Positions 36,957 to 47,700 of a stretch of DNA of 64,000 nt are shown here, piece after piece (position 1 is the first letter of the stretch; every line of letters begins with the position of its first letter). The stretch is from Polytrichum commune (taxonomy: Eukaryota > Streptophyta > Polytrichopsida > Polytrichales > Polytrichaceae), in NCBI GenBank assembly GCA_950295325.1, contig OX485808.1:6326501-6390500 (forward strand). The letters are read 5' to 3'. Both the position numbers and the translations under genes were made by a program. Below the pieces are notes generated by a model, which was given only the letters and a program-made list of their open reading frames with translations, was not told the DNA's origin and did not search any database.

Positions 36957-37773
36957 TTGGGGTTTTGGAATTTAAGGGGCCAAAAGATGTTTTTCCTATG
37001 GCTGCCCATGTATTGGGCATATGTAAATTTTAGTGTTTGGGTGATTTGGGCATCCGTTACTTCTTTATTTTTCCAAAAATGATTGGAGAGTTTTTGATTT
37101 ATTTGTTTGTTAGTTAGCCATTTTTCTATGTATGGGAATTTGTTTTGGGCATTTGCTAATTTGCGGTTGTCGTGTGCTTTTATTATGAATTTGTGTATGT
37201 TTCTAATGGCTCCATTGTGTGTGGATGTTGGGCAGCTTCCTAGCCAGTAGGGTGAGGCATGTGCTAGGTGTATGTGGGATATGGTTGATGGTTTTTCCTT
37301 AAGCGTCCCCTCATTAGCTAATGTATCAGCTATTTCATTTCCCATGATGCCCGTGTGGGCCCGTACTTTGTGGATGTGGATTAAATGTGGGGTCCAGTAT
37401 ATTTGATGTATTATGGCTGCTATAAAGAGTTTATTAGGGTGGTGTAGTATGTGATTATTGATTAAATATATGTTGTTAAGGTTGTATGTGAATATGTGTG
37501 TGTCAATTTGAGATTTTTGTATGGTTTTGATGGCGATGAGTATAGCGTTTAGTTATGCCCTTAGGATAGTTTGCTATCCTGGTAATCATTATGATATGTG
37601 GGTGTTATTGTTGGGGCTATATATTCCAAAGCCTGCCATGTTGCCTTTTATTTGTCCTTCATAATTTTTAGAAGGGGGGATAAATGACCCGTTTGTGTAT
37701 ATGCAATGTTGCGGGTGATATTTGAGAGGTTGTCGGTGATAGTATTTGGTTGGTAGCGTTATTGGGGGGATGT
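36944..37773 (-). pseudogene. LINE RNase H domain, inactivated
   Basis: Motifs in order: HCIYTNGSFIPPSKNY (first active-site motif, normally with Asp where this copy has Asn), GNMAGFGIYSP, LRA-stop-LNAILIAI (the catalytic Glu codon is TAA), IFTYNLNNIYLI (the DS motif lost) and HKVRAHTGIMGNEIADTLANEG (the well-preserved last motif, with Asp). RNase H removes the RNA strand during reverse transcription. With three of four acidic positions lost and an internal stop, it cannot be active. Confidence 0.8.
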
Positions 37774-37810
37774 TTATTGTTGTGGGGGTATTATTTTTGG
37801 GTGTATTTTT

Positions 37811-38383
37811 TCATGTGTTTGAGAATTTAATGCGATAGTTTGGTTTTGTGGTTTTAATGAGATATGTGTCTATGTGTGTGTTAGTGGTGTGTTTTAATAT
37901 GTGTGCTAGTTCGTGTGGAGTTTGTAGGTTGGGTGTTAGGTTTGCTTGGCTATGTATGCAGATTATTGATGTGAGCGATGATTCTATATATTGGTAGTAT
38001 TTTGGCCATTCCGGTGGGGGGTTATATTGTATGGTATGTGGGGGGATGGTGGCCATTGTGTGTATGTCAACATTTGTGGTTAGTGGGATTTGTTGTGATG
38101 ACCAATCTTTGTGATTAACTATGAGGATGGTGATTATATTTGTATCTTCTTTGGCTGTTGTGATGGCCCATTGGATGGCTTTTATAGTTGTGTTGTGGTC
38201 TGTGGGGTATGCCAGGCCAATGCCTTGCCATTTGGAGGATTGCACATGTCCCATGGAGCCAAAAATGTTGTCCCGGTTGTGAGGTGAGTAGTATTGTGTG
38301 AGTTGTAGGGGGCATGTGAGTGGGGATGAGTAGTACGAGTGTGTCATTTTAAAGGATTCTATTAGTATTTTAGTAATTGCCAA
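37811..38383 (-). pseudogene. LINE internal domain, resembles Dam-like adenine methyltransferase
   Basis: A 190-residue frame lies between reverse transcriptase and RNase H. The order is YYSPHNRDNIFGSMG, then SKWQGIGLAYPTDHNTTIKAIQWAITTAKED, then ITILIVNHKDWSS, then IPPHTIQYNPPPEWPKYY. This parallels phage-type Dam N6-adenine methyltransferases: a 'TP..fd.l...fg' start, W.G..(N)PPY, helix, aliphatic strand with P/H.DW, and an R/F.F strand. The catalytic (N/D)PPY position reads AYPT here, so this copy would be inactive. The frame ends at a stop just before the RNase H fragment. The start used is an ATG, but the domain continues from upstream sequence. The assignment is by motif order only and is uncertain; it may instead be an unnamed linker domain of this LINE clade. 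Confidence 0.4.
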
Positions 38384-38514
38384 GTGTAGTGTGTGGTGTA
38401 GGTTTTTTGGTTGTATTTTTTTTGGTTTTTTCTTGGGGAGTATAGTTATGTATCTTTGTATAAGCCATAATATTTATGTTTCAAAGTTTTGGGGAGGGGG
38501 TTGTAGGGAATTAT

Positions 38515-38763
38515 TTAGGTGTGTGAGGTTATTATGGGAGAATTGATTCCGTAGCCATTGTAGACGTTTGGTAGTGACGGTGGCCATGTATTTCCCTCTA
38601 TGGTCGTATATGTTAGCTTCGGAGTTTTGTATTTGGATGGTTGGTTGGTTTGTATGTATGTCTTTGTCAGGGTTGCACTCTTGTGTGGATAGTTTGAGGT
38701 TGGTGTCAGGCCAAACCCACCACCCTTAAGCGTCCTAGTCCGAGTGATGGGTTTGGAGATCAC
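38515..38763 (-). pseudogene. LINE linker fragment
   Basis: About 80 codons (TLKGGGFGLTPTSNYP; TTIEGNTWPPSLPNVYNGYGINSP) continue the LINE polyprotein between the linker at 40.3-41.1 kb and the methyltransferase-like part. Its start is where an insertion with 8-bp repeats CACATGTG splits the element. No recognised domain. Confidence 0.5.
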
Positions 38764-38768
38764 ATGTG

Positions 38769-40258
38769 TAGCATGAAACTTGTAGTAACATGAAATGTAC
38801 GTTCCACCTTGATGGACTCACAACTTACTTCAGGTCATGCCATTTTATTAATGTGATCCTCTTGCATAGGTACATCCTTGGCTTTCTCAAGAGTCCACCC
38901 CACCGCCTTTGTCACGCATGCCCTCAAGGATTTCCCCCTTGCGAGCTTGGTCCTGGCTGACGATTCTTCACTAGTGCATGACACCTCGTTGAGGCTTTGG
39001 CGTGTTGATTCCATGAGGCACGTTAGTCTTTAATACAAGTGTTAAAAAACACTTCTATAACTTGTCGTCGTCTTCTTTTCCATGATTTCCCCACAACTCT
39101 TTCACAAGTTCACACCTTAATGCGACCACTGACCAACTAGCTTGACCCAACTAGCTTAACAATCTAGTCTAACTATCTGACCTAACTAACTAGCCTCTTA
39201 ACTAGACTAACCGCGCACCCAGTTTAAACTAGTCGTAACTTAATTGGCCGAACCCAGATTAGGCACAACAGTAACAGGGCTTCGGCCACAAGAGTAGTAG
39301 AGCTTCGGCCCACAGTAGTAGGGCTTCGGCCACAACAGTAGCAGAGCTTCGGCCAACAGTAGCAGAGCTTCGGCCCACAGTAGCAGGGCTTCGGCCACAA
39401 CAGTAGCAGGGCTTCGGCCACAACAGTAACAGAGCTTTGGCCACAACTGTAGCAGGGCTTCGGCCACCACAGTAGCAGAGCTTCGGCCCACAGTAGCAGG
39501 GCTTCGGCCACAACAGTAACAGGGCTTCGGCCACAACAGTAGCAGAGGCCGAAACCTAGCTTAGGCCTAACCCAACTTAAAACCCACAAAATCAAGTACT
39601 AATAATCCAACATAAATCTAAATGCCATAAATCTAGATACCATGAGTCTAAACGCTATAAATCTAAACACTATAACACTAAATGCTAGAAATTGAACACT
39701 ATGAGCTAAGCTCTTGTTTCTAAGTGCCTTAAATCCAAGACTACATCCAACAATGTGAAGCTAACTTCAAGACTAATTAGTCTTGGTTCTTCACCTTGAA
39801 ACCTTGCACACACACGTGCTCCTCTTTTGCTTCCCACACACCCACACTTATAACACATGGGGTGCCAAGGAGCACGAAGGAAAGAGGGAGAGAGAGAGGG
39901 GAGAGTGAGGGTTATATAGTGAGGTGAAAGGAAGGAGGTGAGCACCCCCAAGGCTCAAGATAAACCTTTTGATCCCTTCCTACTTTGTAGGCTCTCATCC
40001 TATCCTTTAAGCCTTCAACTCTTAAACCAACAACATAGATCCTAATTCAAACATTTAACTCAAGGAGCTACCCTTGGTTCACCACACACTATGCTCACCT
40101 AACTAAGGAACTTTCTTCACACCGCTAAACTTCTAATCAACCACTCCACATGAGCCTAAGGCCTAAACATAACTTCACTCAAGCCTCACTCTTTTTATAT
40201 TTTTGTGAATAATCATAAAATATTAAAACATAACTTCTAATAGTTTCAAAGGGTTAAG
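38769..40258. mobile_element. Insertion in the LINE, flanked by CACATGTG
   Basis: The 8-mer CACATGTG occurs on both sides (38761-38768 and about 40261-40268), and joining the outer sequences restores a continuous LINE context. An 8-bp duplication would fit hAT, but terminal repeats are at best weak (GAAACT..TAG near both ends). The interior holds a minisatellite (39262-39550) and a degenerate series of CTAAACACTATAAAT-type units (about 39590-39710). No transposase frame is present. Confidence 0.5.
39262..39550. repeat. Minisatellite, 21-24 bp unit CAGTAGCAGRGCTTCGGCC
   Basis: About 13 head-to-tail units alternate between CCCACAGTAGCAGGGCTTCGG and CCACAACAGTAGCAGGGCTT forms, differing by a 3-base step. 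Because unit lengths are multiples of three and lack stops, three minus-strand frames stay open for 90-120 codons (Ala/Leu/Pro/Cys-rich). These are artefacts, not genes. Confidence 0.9.
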
Positions 40259-40279
40259 AACACATGTGGGCACCATTTT

Positions 40280-41141
40280 GGGTTCACATTTGGTGATTTT
40301 TAAGGGGGGGTGTATATATTTGTTGTCCTTTGATTGGGTGTGGTTGATGAGATTAGCGTATGTTTGGATCATTTTCTGTTCTATTTGTTTTTTGTGGTAT
40401 TATGTTATGCATAGTATATTATGTTCCAATAGTATACTATCCGGGTGTGGTAGTTCTTCTTCTTTGTGCCATTATTGTGTGGTCCCTTGTGGTAATTGCC
40501 ATTGGCATATGTACATTCTTTGGATTGCTTGTGCTCCCCATTTGTCTCTTTTGGTATTGATTTTTTCATCGATTATGGTTTGGAATGTTTGTCCTAATGC
40601 TGCTTGTGGGGGAGGGGGGGCGTCTTATGTATGTGTATTTTGTGGGGGTGTCTGTTGTGCATGTTAAGGGTGGTTTATTTGTGTTGTGGGTGTTGGTGGG
40701 ATAGGGAATACTATTGAGGCTTGTTGAACGGCTTCTTTGATAGTTTTACGTATGTGCTTGCATGTGGTTTGGAATTCTTTTAGTGTGAGTATGGCTTTAG
40801 TATCTGGGATTTAGATTTGTGGTAGTGTGGTAGTGTGGTGATGCCAGACATGTATAGTTTGTCTAGGTATTTTTGGGTTTTGGTTTTGGAGTTTTCCGTC
40901 CGATTGTCGTAATTTGTGTTGGTTCTCCATGCTTTTTCTAGTGGGGTTTTTTAATGGGGAATGCGCGAATCACAGTGGTGACGAGTATTTCATATTCTCT
41001 TTCTAGAAGAAATAGTGTTTTGGCTATGGGTGATCGTATACACGCTTGTTGTTTGAATTTAGGGAGGTAAAGTAAGCCTCCGTATTTGTCCACTATGTCA
41101 CTACTAGAGATTGTGTACAATCTAGACATGTAACATGACAT
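40280..41141 (-). pseudogene. LINE linker between reverse transcriptase and methyltransferase-like part
   Basis: The minus-strand translation reads IRSPIAKTLFLLEREYEI, then after frameshifts LTLKEFQTTCKHIRKTIKEAVQQAS and FPIPPTPTT. The style and order match the polyprotein fragments on either side, so it is assigned to the same LINE. No catalytic domain is recognised. Confidence 0.5.
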
Positions 41142-41499
41142 GTATTGAAGTAAACAAAGACGTGACTTAATAACATATATTACTAGAAATTGTGTTGTCT
41201 ACGACATGTTTTGGAGGACCATGCCCTACACCCCCATGGATCGTTGCTTTGGACATATGTTTAGGACCATTGCTTATGATGTCTGAATATACTAATTGTT
41301 TTACGGGCTCCACACTAAATTATTACTTAACGTTAAAACGTGCATGCATGTGTAGGGCTATCATTGGTTGATATGCTGAATAATGCGTACACCAATTTTT
41401 TAAAAGAGATATCCATCATTAGTAAGTCCAATCCTCACCTCCCGAGCCTTGCCATCTATAAGCACCTATAGTTCTAAGTCCCTAGCCACTTACCTAGTA

Positions 41500-42412
41500 C
41501 AGTCCACCCTCTATAAGTGTTACCTCTATAAGTGTTAAAATTTCATAAGTGTTAACATTTTTTCTACTCCCTACTTGGGAAGACTACAATAACGTTAAGT
41601 GTTAAGTGTTAACTGATTGGCTACTCCCCTCTTTGTAATTTTGCCCTCTATATCTGTTAACTTATTATTATACTATATAATACCATACAATACAATATAT
41701 TGTAACATAGCACATGTAATATACTGTAACATACTGTAACATACCCCCCATTTAGAAATTATTAGGGTTTAGGATATTGACTGCAAGTCCCTCCTTCGTC
41801 AACTCACTTTACCCTAGCAGGTTGAGCCAGTCTACTAGCGTTCGAATTTCTGAGAATGTTGTTTTCGAATTTCAGACTTGTAGGGCAAATCACATACCAT
41901 TAGAAAGCTATTGAGGAGAATTTGACTTGAATAATCCTTACCAACCATCCAATGAGGAATTGATGGAGATGTTCAACCCATATTCCTTTGTTGAGGAGGA
42001 GGATGACACTGAAACTCTTGCATCTGAACCTATAGCCCTTGTGTGTTACAAGGATGTGCTGTCTTCACTTCAAACTTTACGTCATTATCTTGAGCAGAGG
42101 TCTACTGATGTTATGCATTTGGTCAAGAAATTAGAAAAGTTTGAGAAAGAGATTGATCACCTACATGTGAATCAGCTCCAACAGACCTCTATAGATGCCT
42201 TCTTCCATCCTAGAGGAGTGTAAATGGAGGAGTGAGACTCCTCAATTGTATTTTGGAACTTCATTTGGTATTATAACAATATTTTACTTGTGTTACATTT
42301 ATACGTGTTATGTTTTGATTTGTTAAACTCTATATTTCTATAAGTGTTAACACTCTATAAGTGTTAACAATATTACCACTCCCAATTGTTAACACTTATA
42401 GAGGGTGGACTG
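41500..42412 (+). mobile_element. Non-autonomous pogo/Tigger element, complete with TIRs and TA TSD
   Basis: Perfect 23-bp terminal inverted repeats (CAGTCCACCCTCTATAAGTG plus TTA) occupy 41500-41522 and 42390-42412, flanked by TA (41498-41499 and 42413-42414). The CAGT start and TA target are those of pogo/Tigger. Subterminal CTATAAGTGTTAAC copies at both ends are likely transposase-binding repeats. The interior keeps only the 3' end of the transposase gene. The perfect termini suggest fairly recent mobilisation. It inserted next to, or within, the SINE at 42415-42505. Confidence 0.92.
41927..42223 (+). pseudogene. Pogo/Tigger transposase C-terminal tail with PIP box
   Basis: About 95 codons remain, with no good start codon (the frame opens at a TGA at 41912, and the listed start would be TTG). 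The tail is acidic (FVEEEDDTETLAS), then helical (DVLSSLQTLRHYLEQRSTD), and ends QLQQTSIDAFFHPRGV. The segment QTSIDAFF is a perfect PCNA-interacting (PIP) box, Q-x-x-I-x-x-F-F. Drosophila pogo transposase is known to bind PCNA through a C-terminal PIP motif. The DNA-binding and DDE domains are deleted. Confidence 0.75.
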
Positions 42413-42414
42413 TA

Positions 42415-42505
42415 GGCTAAGCCTAGGGCGGGGGCCAAGGGGTTTGATCCTTGAACCTCTTAGCTCCCACATAGAGGCCTTAGCCACTAAGCCACCACTC
42501 CGCGC
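42415..42505 (-). mobile_element. tRNA-derived SINE remnant
   Basis: The minus strand has a canonical Pol III A box TGGCTTAGTGG (about 42484-42494) and, about 35 bases later, a B-box-like GGTTCAAGGATC (about 42446-42457). The sequence downstream is not tRNA. The pogo element abuts it directly, so the original SINE probably continues on the far side of pogo, below 41498. Confidence 0.6.
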
Positions 42506-42529
42506 ATGATACATTAGATGTATTTAAAA

Positions 42530-43130
42530 CATTTGTATATAGAGGCCCCAAGTTACTCTTCATTTTTTATTTATTGTATACAATATAATATCAACTATAT
42601 ACGGCATAAATTATTTACTGTCTCTTATTTATTGCTTATAATTTATAGTATAGTATTTGTTGTATACATCCTATAATTTACTATTAAATGTCTCGTATTT
42701 ATAGTTTATATTATCATATTTACTATGTACTGCCTAATATTCCATGTTTATAGTATAGTATATAATATATTTATAGTATATAATATATTTATTTTAGTAT
42801 GTTATTATTATCTACTCTATATAGTATTTTATTTAATACTTATGGTATGATATTTAATATTTAATATTTATAGTATATTATTACTATTAATGGTCTGATG
42901 TTTATTATTTATATTTTAAATATTTTAAATAGTATTTTTAAACTTTCAATATGTTATTTTTATCTATTGTATATAGTATATTATCTACTATTTATGATAT
43001 TATGATATTATTTTATTTCTATTAATGGTGTACTATTCTTAGTTACTATTTATAGTATATTATTTTACTATTAACGGTCTTTTATTTATTATATACTGGA
43101 AACTATCTATCGTTTACTGTGTACGTGATT
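42530..43130. repeat. Low-complexity TAGTATATTATTTA-like AT-rich tract
   Basis: About 600 bases of irregular TATAGTATATTATT and TTTATTATTTATA units with very few G or C. No gene. Part of the DNA that splits the LINE. Confidence 0.7.
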
Positions 43131-43369
43131 TTCCACATACGCCTTAAAAATTACCGACCAAATTTCACACAATCTATTGGGCAAATTGTTTGATGTTGAT
43201 GTGAGTCATCCTATAAATACTATCGGGGCATCAATGTGTTAATAATGACTATTTTCCAACACTTATACTAGAAACATGTCGATTTTTTTTTTTAATGAAG
43301 TGTTGGTCCAATTAGCACATGCGTGCTAAAACACTGTACTAAAAACCATTGTTTCTCTTGTAGTGTGTG

Positions 43370-43810
43370 TTTGGCTAGTCCTTGGTAGATGATGCCTAAT
43401 TGTCGTGGGTCATAAAGGGCATGTATTAATTGTTGTCCTATGCAGCGTATGTAGTCTGGTAGAAACGAGGTTACATTAATGCCGAAGTTTTCATGGGGGA
43501 GGTGGATGAGGATGTTGGCAGTGCTTTTGGGTATATTGCATATTTCCTTGGTTAGTTAACTGATGATCTTGTCTAGTTTCTGGTTTGGAGAATGAAACAG
43601 CGTAGTAGGCATATGCGATTCGGGGCTTGATAACAATGTTTAAAATTTTAATTTTTTGTGTGGGCTAGCCGGTGAGTTGGTTAGTAGTTGGCTTTGTTGT
43701 TTGACCTTCTTGAGTGTTGTTTCCTTTTGTAAGTTCCATTTTAATGATGGGGTTAGGTGTATTCCTAGGTATATGTATGGTTCGTTTTGGGTGAGCACCT
43801 AATGTAAGTA
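43370..43810 (-). pseudogene. LINE reverse transcriptase, C-terminal part
   Basis: The minus-strand translation starts NEPYIYLGIHLTPSLKWNLQKE, the YLGI motif that closes the RT palm in LINE polymerases. It continues QSQLLTNSPASPHKK, ICNIPKSTANILIHLPHENFGINVTSFLPDY and QQLIHALYDPRQLGIIYQGL, a thumb-like region conserved in LINE clades. A few in-frame stops occur. The catalytic FADD box would lie upstream but is missing, because the LINE sequence stops at about 43810, as expected for 5' truncation. Confidence 0.75.
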
Positions 43811-43884
43811 GGTGCTAAGATGATTGACTTGGGTGCACAAACATCTCGTGTCTGGTAATACCCACCACACAAACCAATAATTCA

Positions 43885-43938
43885 CATAACATTACTCAAC
43901 ACCCACTCTTTGATCAGTGGGTGATGAGTAATGTTATG
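43885..43938. repeat. Perfect-ended hairpin, CATAACATTACTC arms
   Basis: CATAACATTACTCAACACCCACT pairs with AGTGGGTGATGAGTAATGTTATG around an 8-base loop. It is a short foldback just left of a MITE, where the LINE ends. Confidence 0.75.
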
Positions 43939-44014
43939 CAGCTAGTATTGTAATAGAAACATTCAGCTACAGAAGGCCTTTCATTAAATTACATATATTG
44001 TATCGTATTGACTT

Positions 44015-44457
44015 CACTAAACATTGTATTTGATCACACTTGCTATTTGGAATGCCAAAATTCTTTGTTGCATATATTCTTTCTTTTTCGACAAAGGTCG
44101 AATTGTTTGTTTGGACATTATAACTTTCCTTGGTTAAAACATTACATTAAAAGCAAAAAGATATAGCATATTGTAACTCCATCTAGCAAGTGACACTACC
44201 TATGATCGGGGAGAACCGGCAGTTAGTTACAAATGAACCGGTTGAGTTTGAGAACTAACTGGTTGAAGTTCAAGATTGCAGGAAAGTTACCAATCATCAT
44301 CGATCATTTTAGAGGAATTTATAGAATATACCCCAATTTAATAAAGGAAAACCGAAGGATGTCAACATGCAACCGGTTGGACTTGCAAACACTAGGATCT
44401 CGACCGATTATGCCCAAAATCTCCCCGATCATTGGACACTACATACAATATTTAGCG
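44015..44457. mobile_element. TA-type MITE carrying a nested MITE
   Basis: The left end CACTAAACATTGTATTTGATCA is followed by CTTGCTATTTGGAA as in the 49760-49981 element; the right end is ACTACATACAATATTTAGCG followed by TA (44458-44459). The second MITE (44204-44430) sits inside, splitting the right arm. The left flank is not a clean TA, so the left limit is less certain. Confidence 0.6.
44204..44430. mobile_element. MITE with GATCGGGGAGA ends, copy B (nested)
   Basis: Exact 11-bp inverted ends (GATCGGGGAGA and TCTCCCCGATC) with the same interior as copy A at 33833-34058. Inserted inside a TA-type MITE, giving a relative age: this family moved after the TA-type copy. Confidence 0.8.
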
Positions 44458-44773
44458 TAGTATAGGCCCATGCCATCCTGACCTTTTCCATCCGTGCATA
44501 TGACCCATCATTCTACTGTTAGTCCCCCCACCTTCCGGAAACAATGGGAAATGTTGGGAAAAGCCACCCATCCCCACCACCACGTTGTCCGTTGTATACC
44601 TAAAGACCACTCCAACATCATGCCCCTTGAGCCCTCTGTGTGTCGAAGCTCGTACTACAAGCCCGTGAGGTTTCTGTAGAGGGCTCTCTGTTGCATATTC
44701 ACAAGTGCTGGTACTAACTAGTTTCCACATGGGATATAAGTGGGTCTTGGTGAATGTGAGCATGACACGTGGC

Positions 44774-47700
44774 AAGTTATGAGGGGGGAATATTGATTTT
44801 GTGTGGGAATAGAGAGTCCTCAACGGTAATCCCCTCATGCATGTTGATGTGCGGGGCAAACCTTGTGGGGGCTATGGACAGAGGCGAGAGAAAATCTTCT
44901 CATACAAGTGTCCCTTTTATTGGCAAGAGGGAATCACCACAAACAAATGCAAGGGTCTCATCCATCTAGCATGAATGAGAAAATCATTCACACTCCATAG
45001 CTCCCTTCCGTTCCCCTCACTGTGCATCCATCCATTCATCCATCTATTCATCCATCTATCCATCCATCATGAAATCGCATTTTAATCGATTTGAGACAAG
45101 AATTACCCTTGAAGAACCCGGATTAGTCTAGTGAGAGTCATTTGAAATGAATCGTCACAAACCTGTCAATTGCAAACTTGGATGGATGAGAAATTGCTTG
45201 TATGCGAGGGATTTCTTCATTTGTGGCCCCAGCATGCCTTGCCCCACACATATTGTGAAATGTGCCAGAATGAAGTCCCCGGGCTTGTTACATCGGGTGA
45301 AGGGTGCCAGTGTTTTGTGTGCCCCGGCGGTAGGATAGACCAATGGATGAGCTGCATGGATGAGTTTGTGTCGGGGAGAACAAGTAACCATGGATGAATG
45401 AAAGGGAGGATGGGGGGATGGATGATGGGGCGAGGACATTGTCAGTCGAGAGGCTCGAGCTTTATGTATTATATGTGGCCACCTCACCTTGTCCTTGCGT
45501 CCACAATGAGCGCTCTTCCTTGCCTTGTCTCGTGCATGCCAATCGGCTCAAATAATCCGATAAACAAGGCCAAGAGCAAGGATTCTAGTTGCACGTAAGA
45601 GTAGACGGAGTACATGGAGATGAGATCGAGGTATGTAACCTCACAAAATTACCCAACCTAGATTGCCATATGTTTGGTGAGGTGTTACCACACGATTTGT
45701 TAACCTACCTAGTATTTAGTGCCATTGGGGCACACAACACGACTAAATAGGGCAACCCCCATCCCATGTAAACAATAGAATGGCATGCGCTTGACATGGA
45801 CTTGTTCACTGCATCATTCAATATATATATATATATATATGAATGACGTATTGCTTGGAAACCAAAGGTGAGAGCAAATTATTTCATAATAGTGTACCTC
45901 TCATTCATCCCACATGAAGCCTTGAAGTAGTTTGCAATTTGTTGTGAGCAAGACAAGTAGTATTGGTGATAATAAGGTGGAGGTATGTATATACAACCAT
46001 GAGCATCAACATATATGACCAAAACAGAAAATATCTACTCGTTACTAGATTTTTCTAAAACCACAACATTTTATTTTAAGTATCATGAGAGAAATGTATT
46101 TATGCTCATTAAAGGGAGTAGAAAGAGAACTAATTTTAATACTTCCAATTTATAGAACTAAGATACACTTTTTGGAGAATTGATATAGTCATGCTTTGGA
46201 TAGCCCACCCCACATGTGGTTATATCCTTGAGTCATTCTCTCGAACTTACTATTTTCTCTTATGTTATCAATCCTCCTTATAAGATAGCCTCCTTCTCAT
46301 ACTATTCACATTTAGTATTTTGTAATTGCAACTATATGTGATACGGTTTATTTTCAGCACAATCACAACAATTGTATGACATTCTCAGTTGTAAATGGAT
46401 TGCATTCTATTTTTAGTATGACACCTTAAATTATGATAGTTGAGTTATAAATAGACATACTCTACATTCATTACATTCTATTTTAGTACATCTCTTAATT
46501 CTATGAAAGTTTAGATGTAATAGTTACAATCTACTTTTAGAAAGGAAAAATATAATAAATAGTTTTGTCAATATCATCATATACTCAATTTCATCATAAT
46601 AAATATAATGTCATAGCACCTTTTATGTTCATACGACTTGTTGTATTTGAATTCCCAAGGCAATCAATCACAATTTTGAGTCTTAAATAATGTAGGTTCA
46701 AGTATCATTATAGAATGAAGAATGATATCGTAATGAAATAAATACGTCAGGATTTTATTTTAATTTGGTTCATGTTGAGCATTTGACAACTCTAGACTCA
46801 TACCGACATTGATTTAGGAAGATATATGTGTTCAATTATCAAGCGTCCTTGCATGCAACCTTATACATTCTCATTCCGAGATTCTTTACTTTTTTCTTTC
46901 TCTCAATAATTTCCTTAATGTCTCTAAAGTACCCAACTCCACTCACCAACTTTGTAATGCAACTATTCTCAAGGTGTGCTAACATTAATCCTAACTCTAC
47001 ATTGATCCTAACTTTAATATAGGAGGAGATGGCGCCTCACATGTGCCCACCTTCCTAGATGACCAAATCTGTTATGACTTTTACGAAGATGAGGAATGCC
47101 CCTTTATAATCTAGTTCAAGAAGAGATCAATTCCCTTTATCTTCATTTACATCTTCTATGTGGTAGATATTTTGTACCGATATCTTTTGTACCAGATTGA
47201 TACCTCGGGGTTGGTTGATATCTTTTGTGCCCGAGTTGATGCCCTTAGGGCTGGTTGAAAACTGGCAAGCCCAAGCTTGGGACCAGGTCAATATCCGCCA
47301 ATATCTCTTGAAAAGGGGTCTTGTTCCCCCCCCCCCCCCACCATCTACAAGACACGCGAAATCTTTAGATGGAACGGAGTAGGCCTAGAATACCGTACGG
47401 ATCACAACACAACCTTAGAATCATTCCTATCTAGAGTATACACTTCATTTGTAGAATTGTGGCTCATGGTTACAATAAATATTGTGTAATTTTCACCAAT
47501 CCATTTGGTAGCCTTGTAATCATACTTAAATTTATTACGGCCTAGATGTTTTCTGTAATATTGCAACATTACTTCGATGTGGGGATTGTTAGGATTTCTC
47601 CTCCCTAATTCCTCCGTTCGAGCAAGTAGGTCAACCGCATGCCTTAATACCCCAAATTGTTTCCCATTGCGCCTCCGCATAGCCTACACCCTACCCACCC

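Larger units (their letters stand above)
36389..43810 (-). mobile_element. Degenerate LINE-type retrotransposon, interrupted by insertions
   Basis: Read from high to low coordinates, fragments of one non-LTR polyprotein appear in the expected order. They are the end of the reverse transcriptase (43370-43810), a linker (about 40280-41141), a segment resembling an adenine methyltransferase (37811-38383), an RNase H domain (about 36985-37773) and a C-terminal HLLSMC...RHN segment (36744-36956). The catalytic part of the reverse transcriptase is absent, consistent with 5' truncation. Two blocks of foreign DNA split it (about 38769-40258 and about 41160-43340). Stops and frameshifts are frequent and active-site residues are replaced, so it is a fossil. 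The endonuclease domain is not seen. Confidence 0.75.

Noticed and set aside
39224-39595. Three overlapping minus-strand frames rich in Ala, Leu, Pro and Cys
   Set aside because: All come from a minisatellite with units divisible by three; no domain, no start context, three frames open at once.
38769-40258. Solo LTR
   Set aside because: No TG...CA termini can be placed with a 5-bp duplication inside the flanking CACATGTG repeats.
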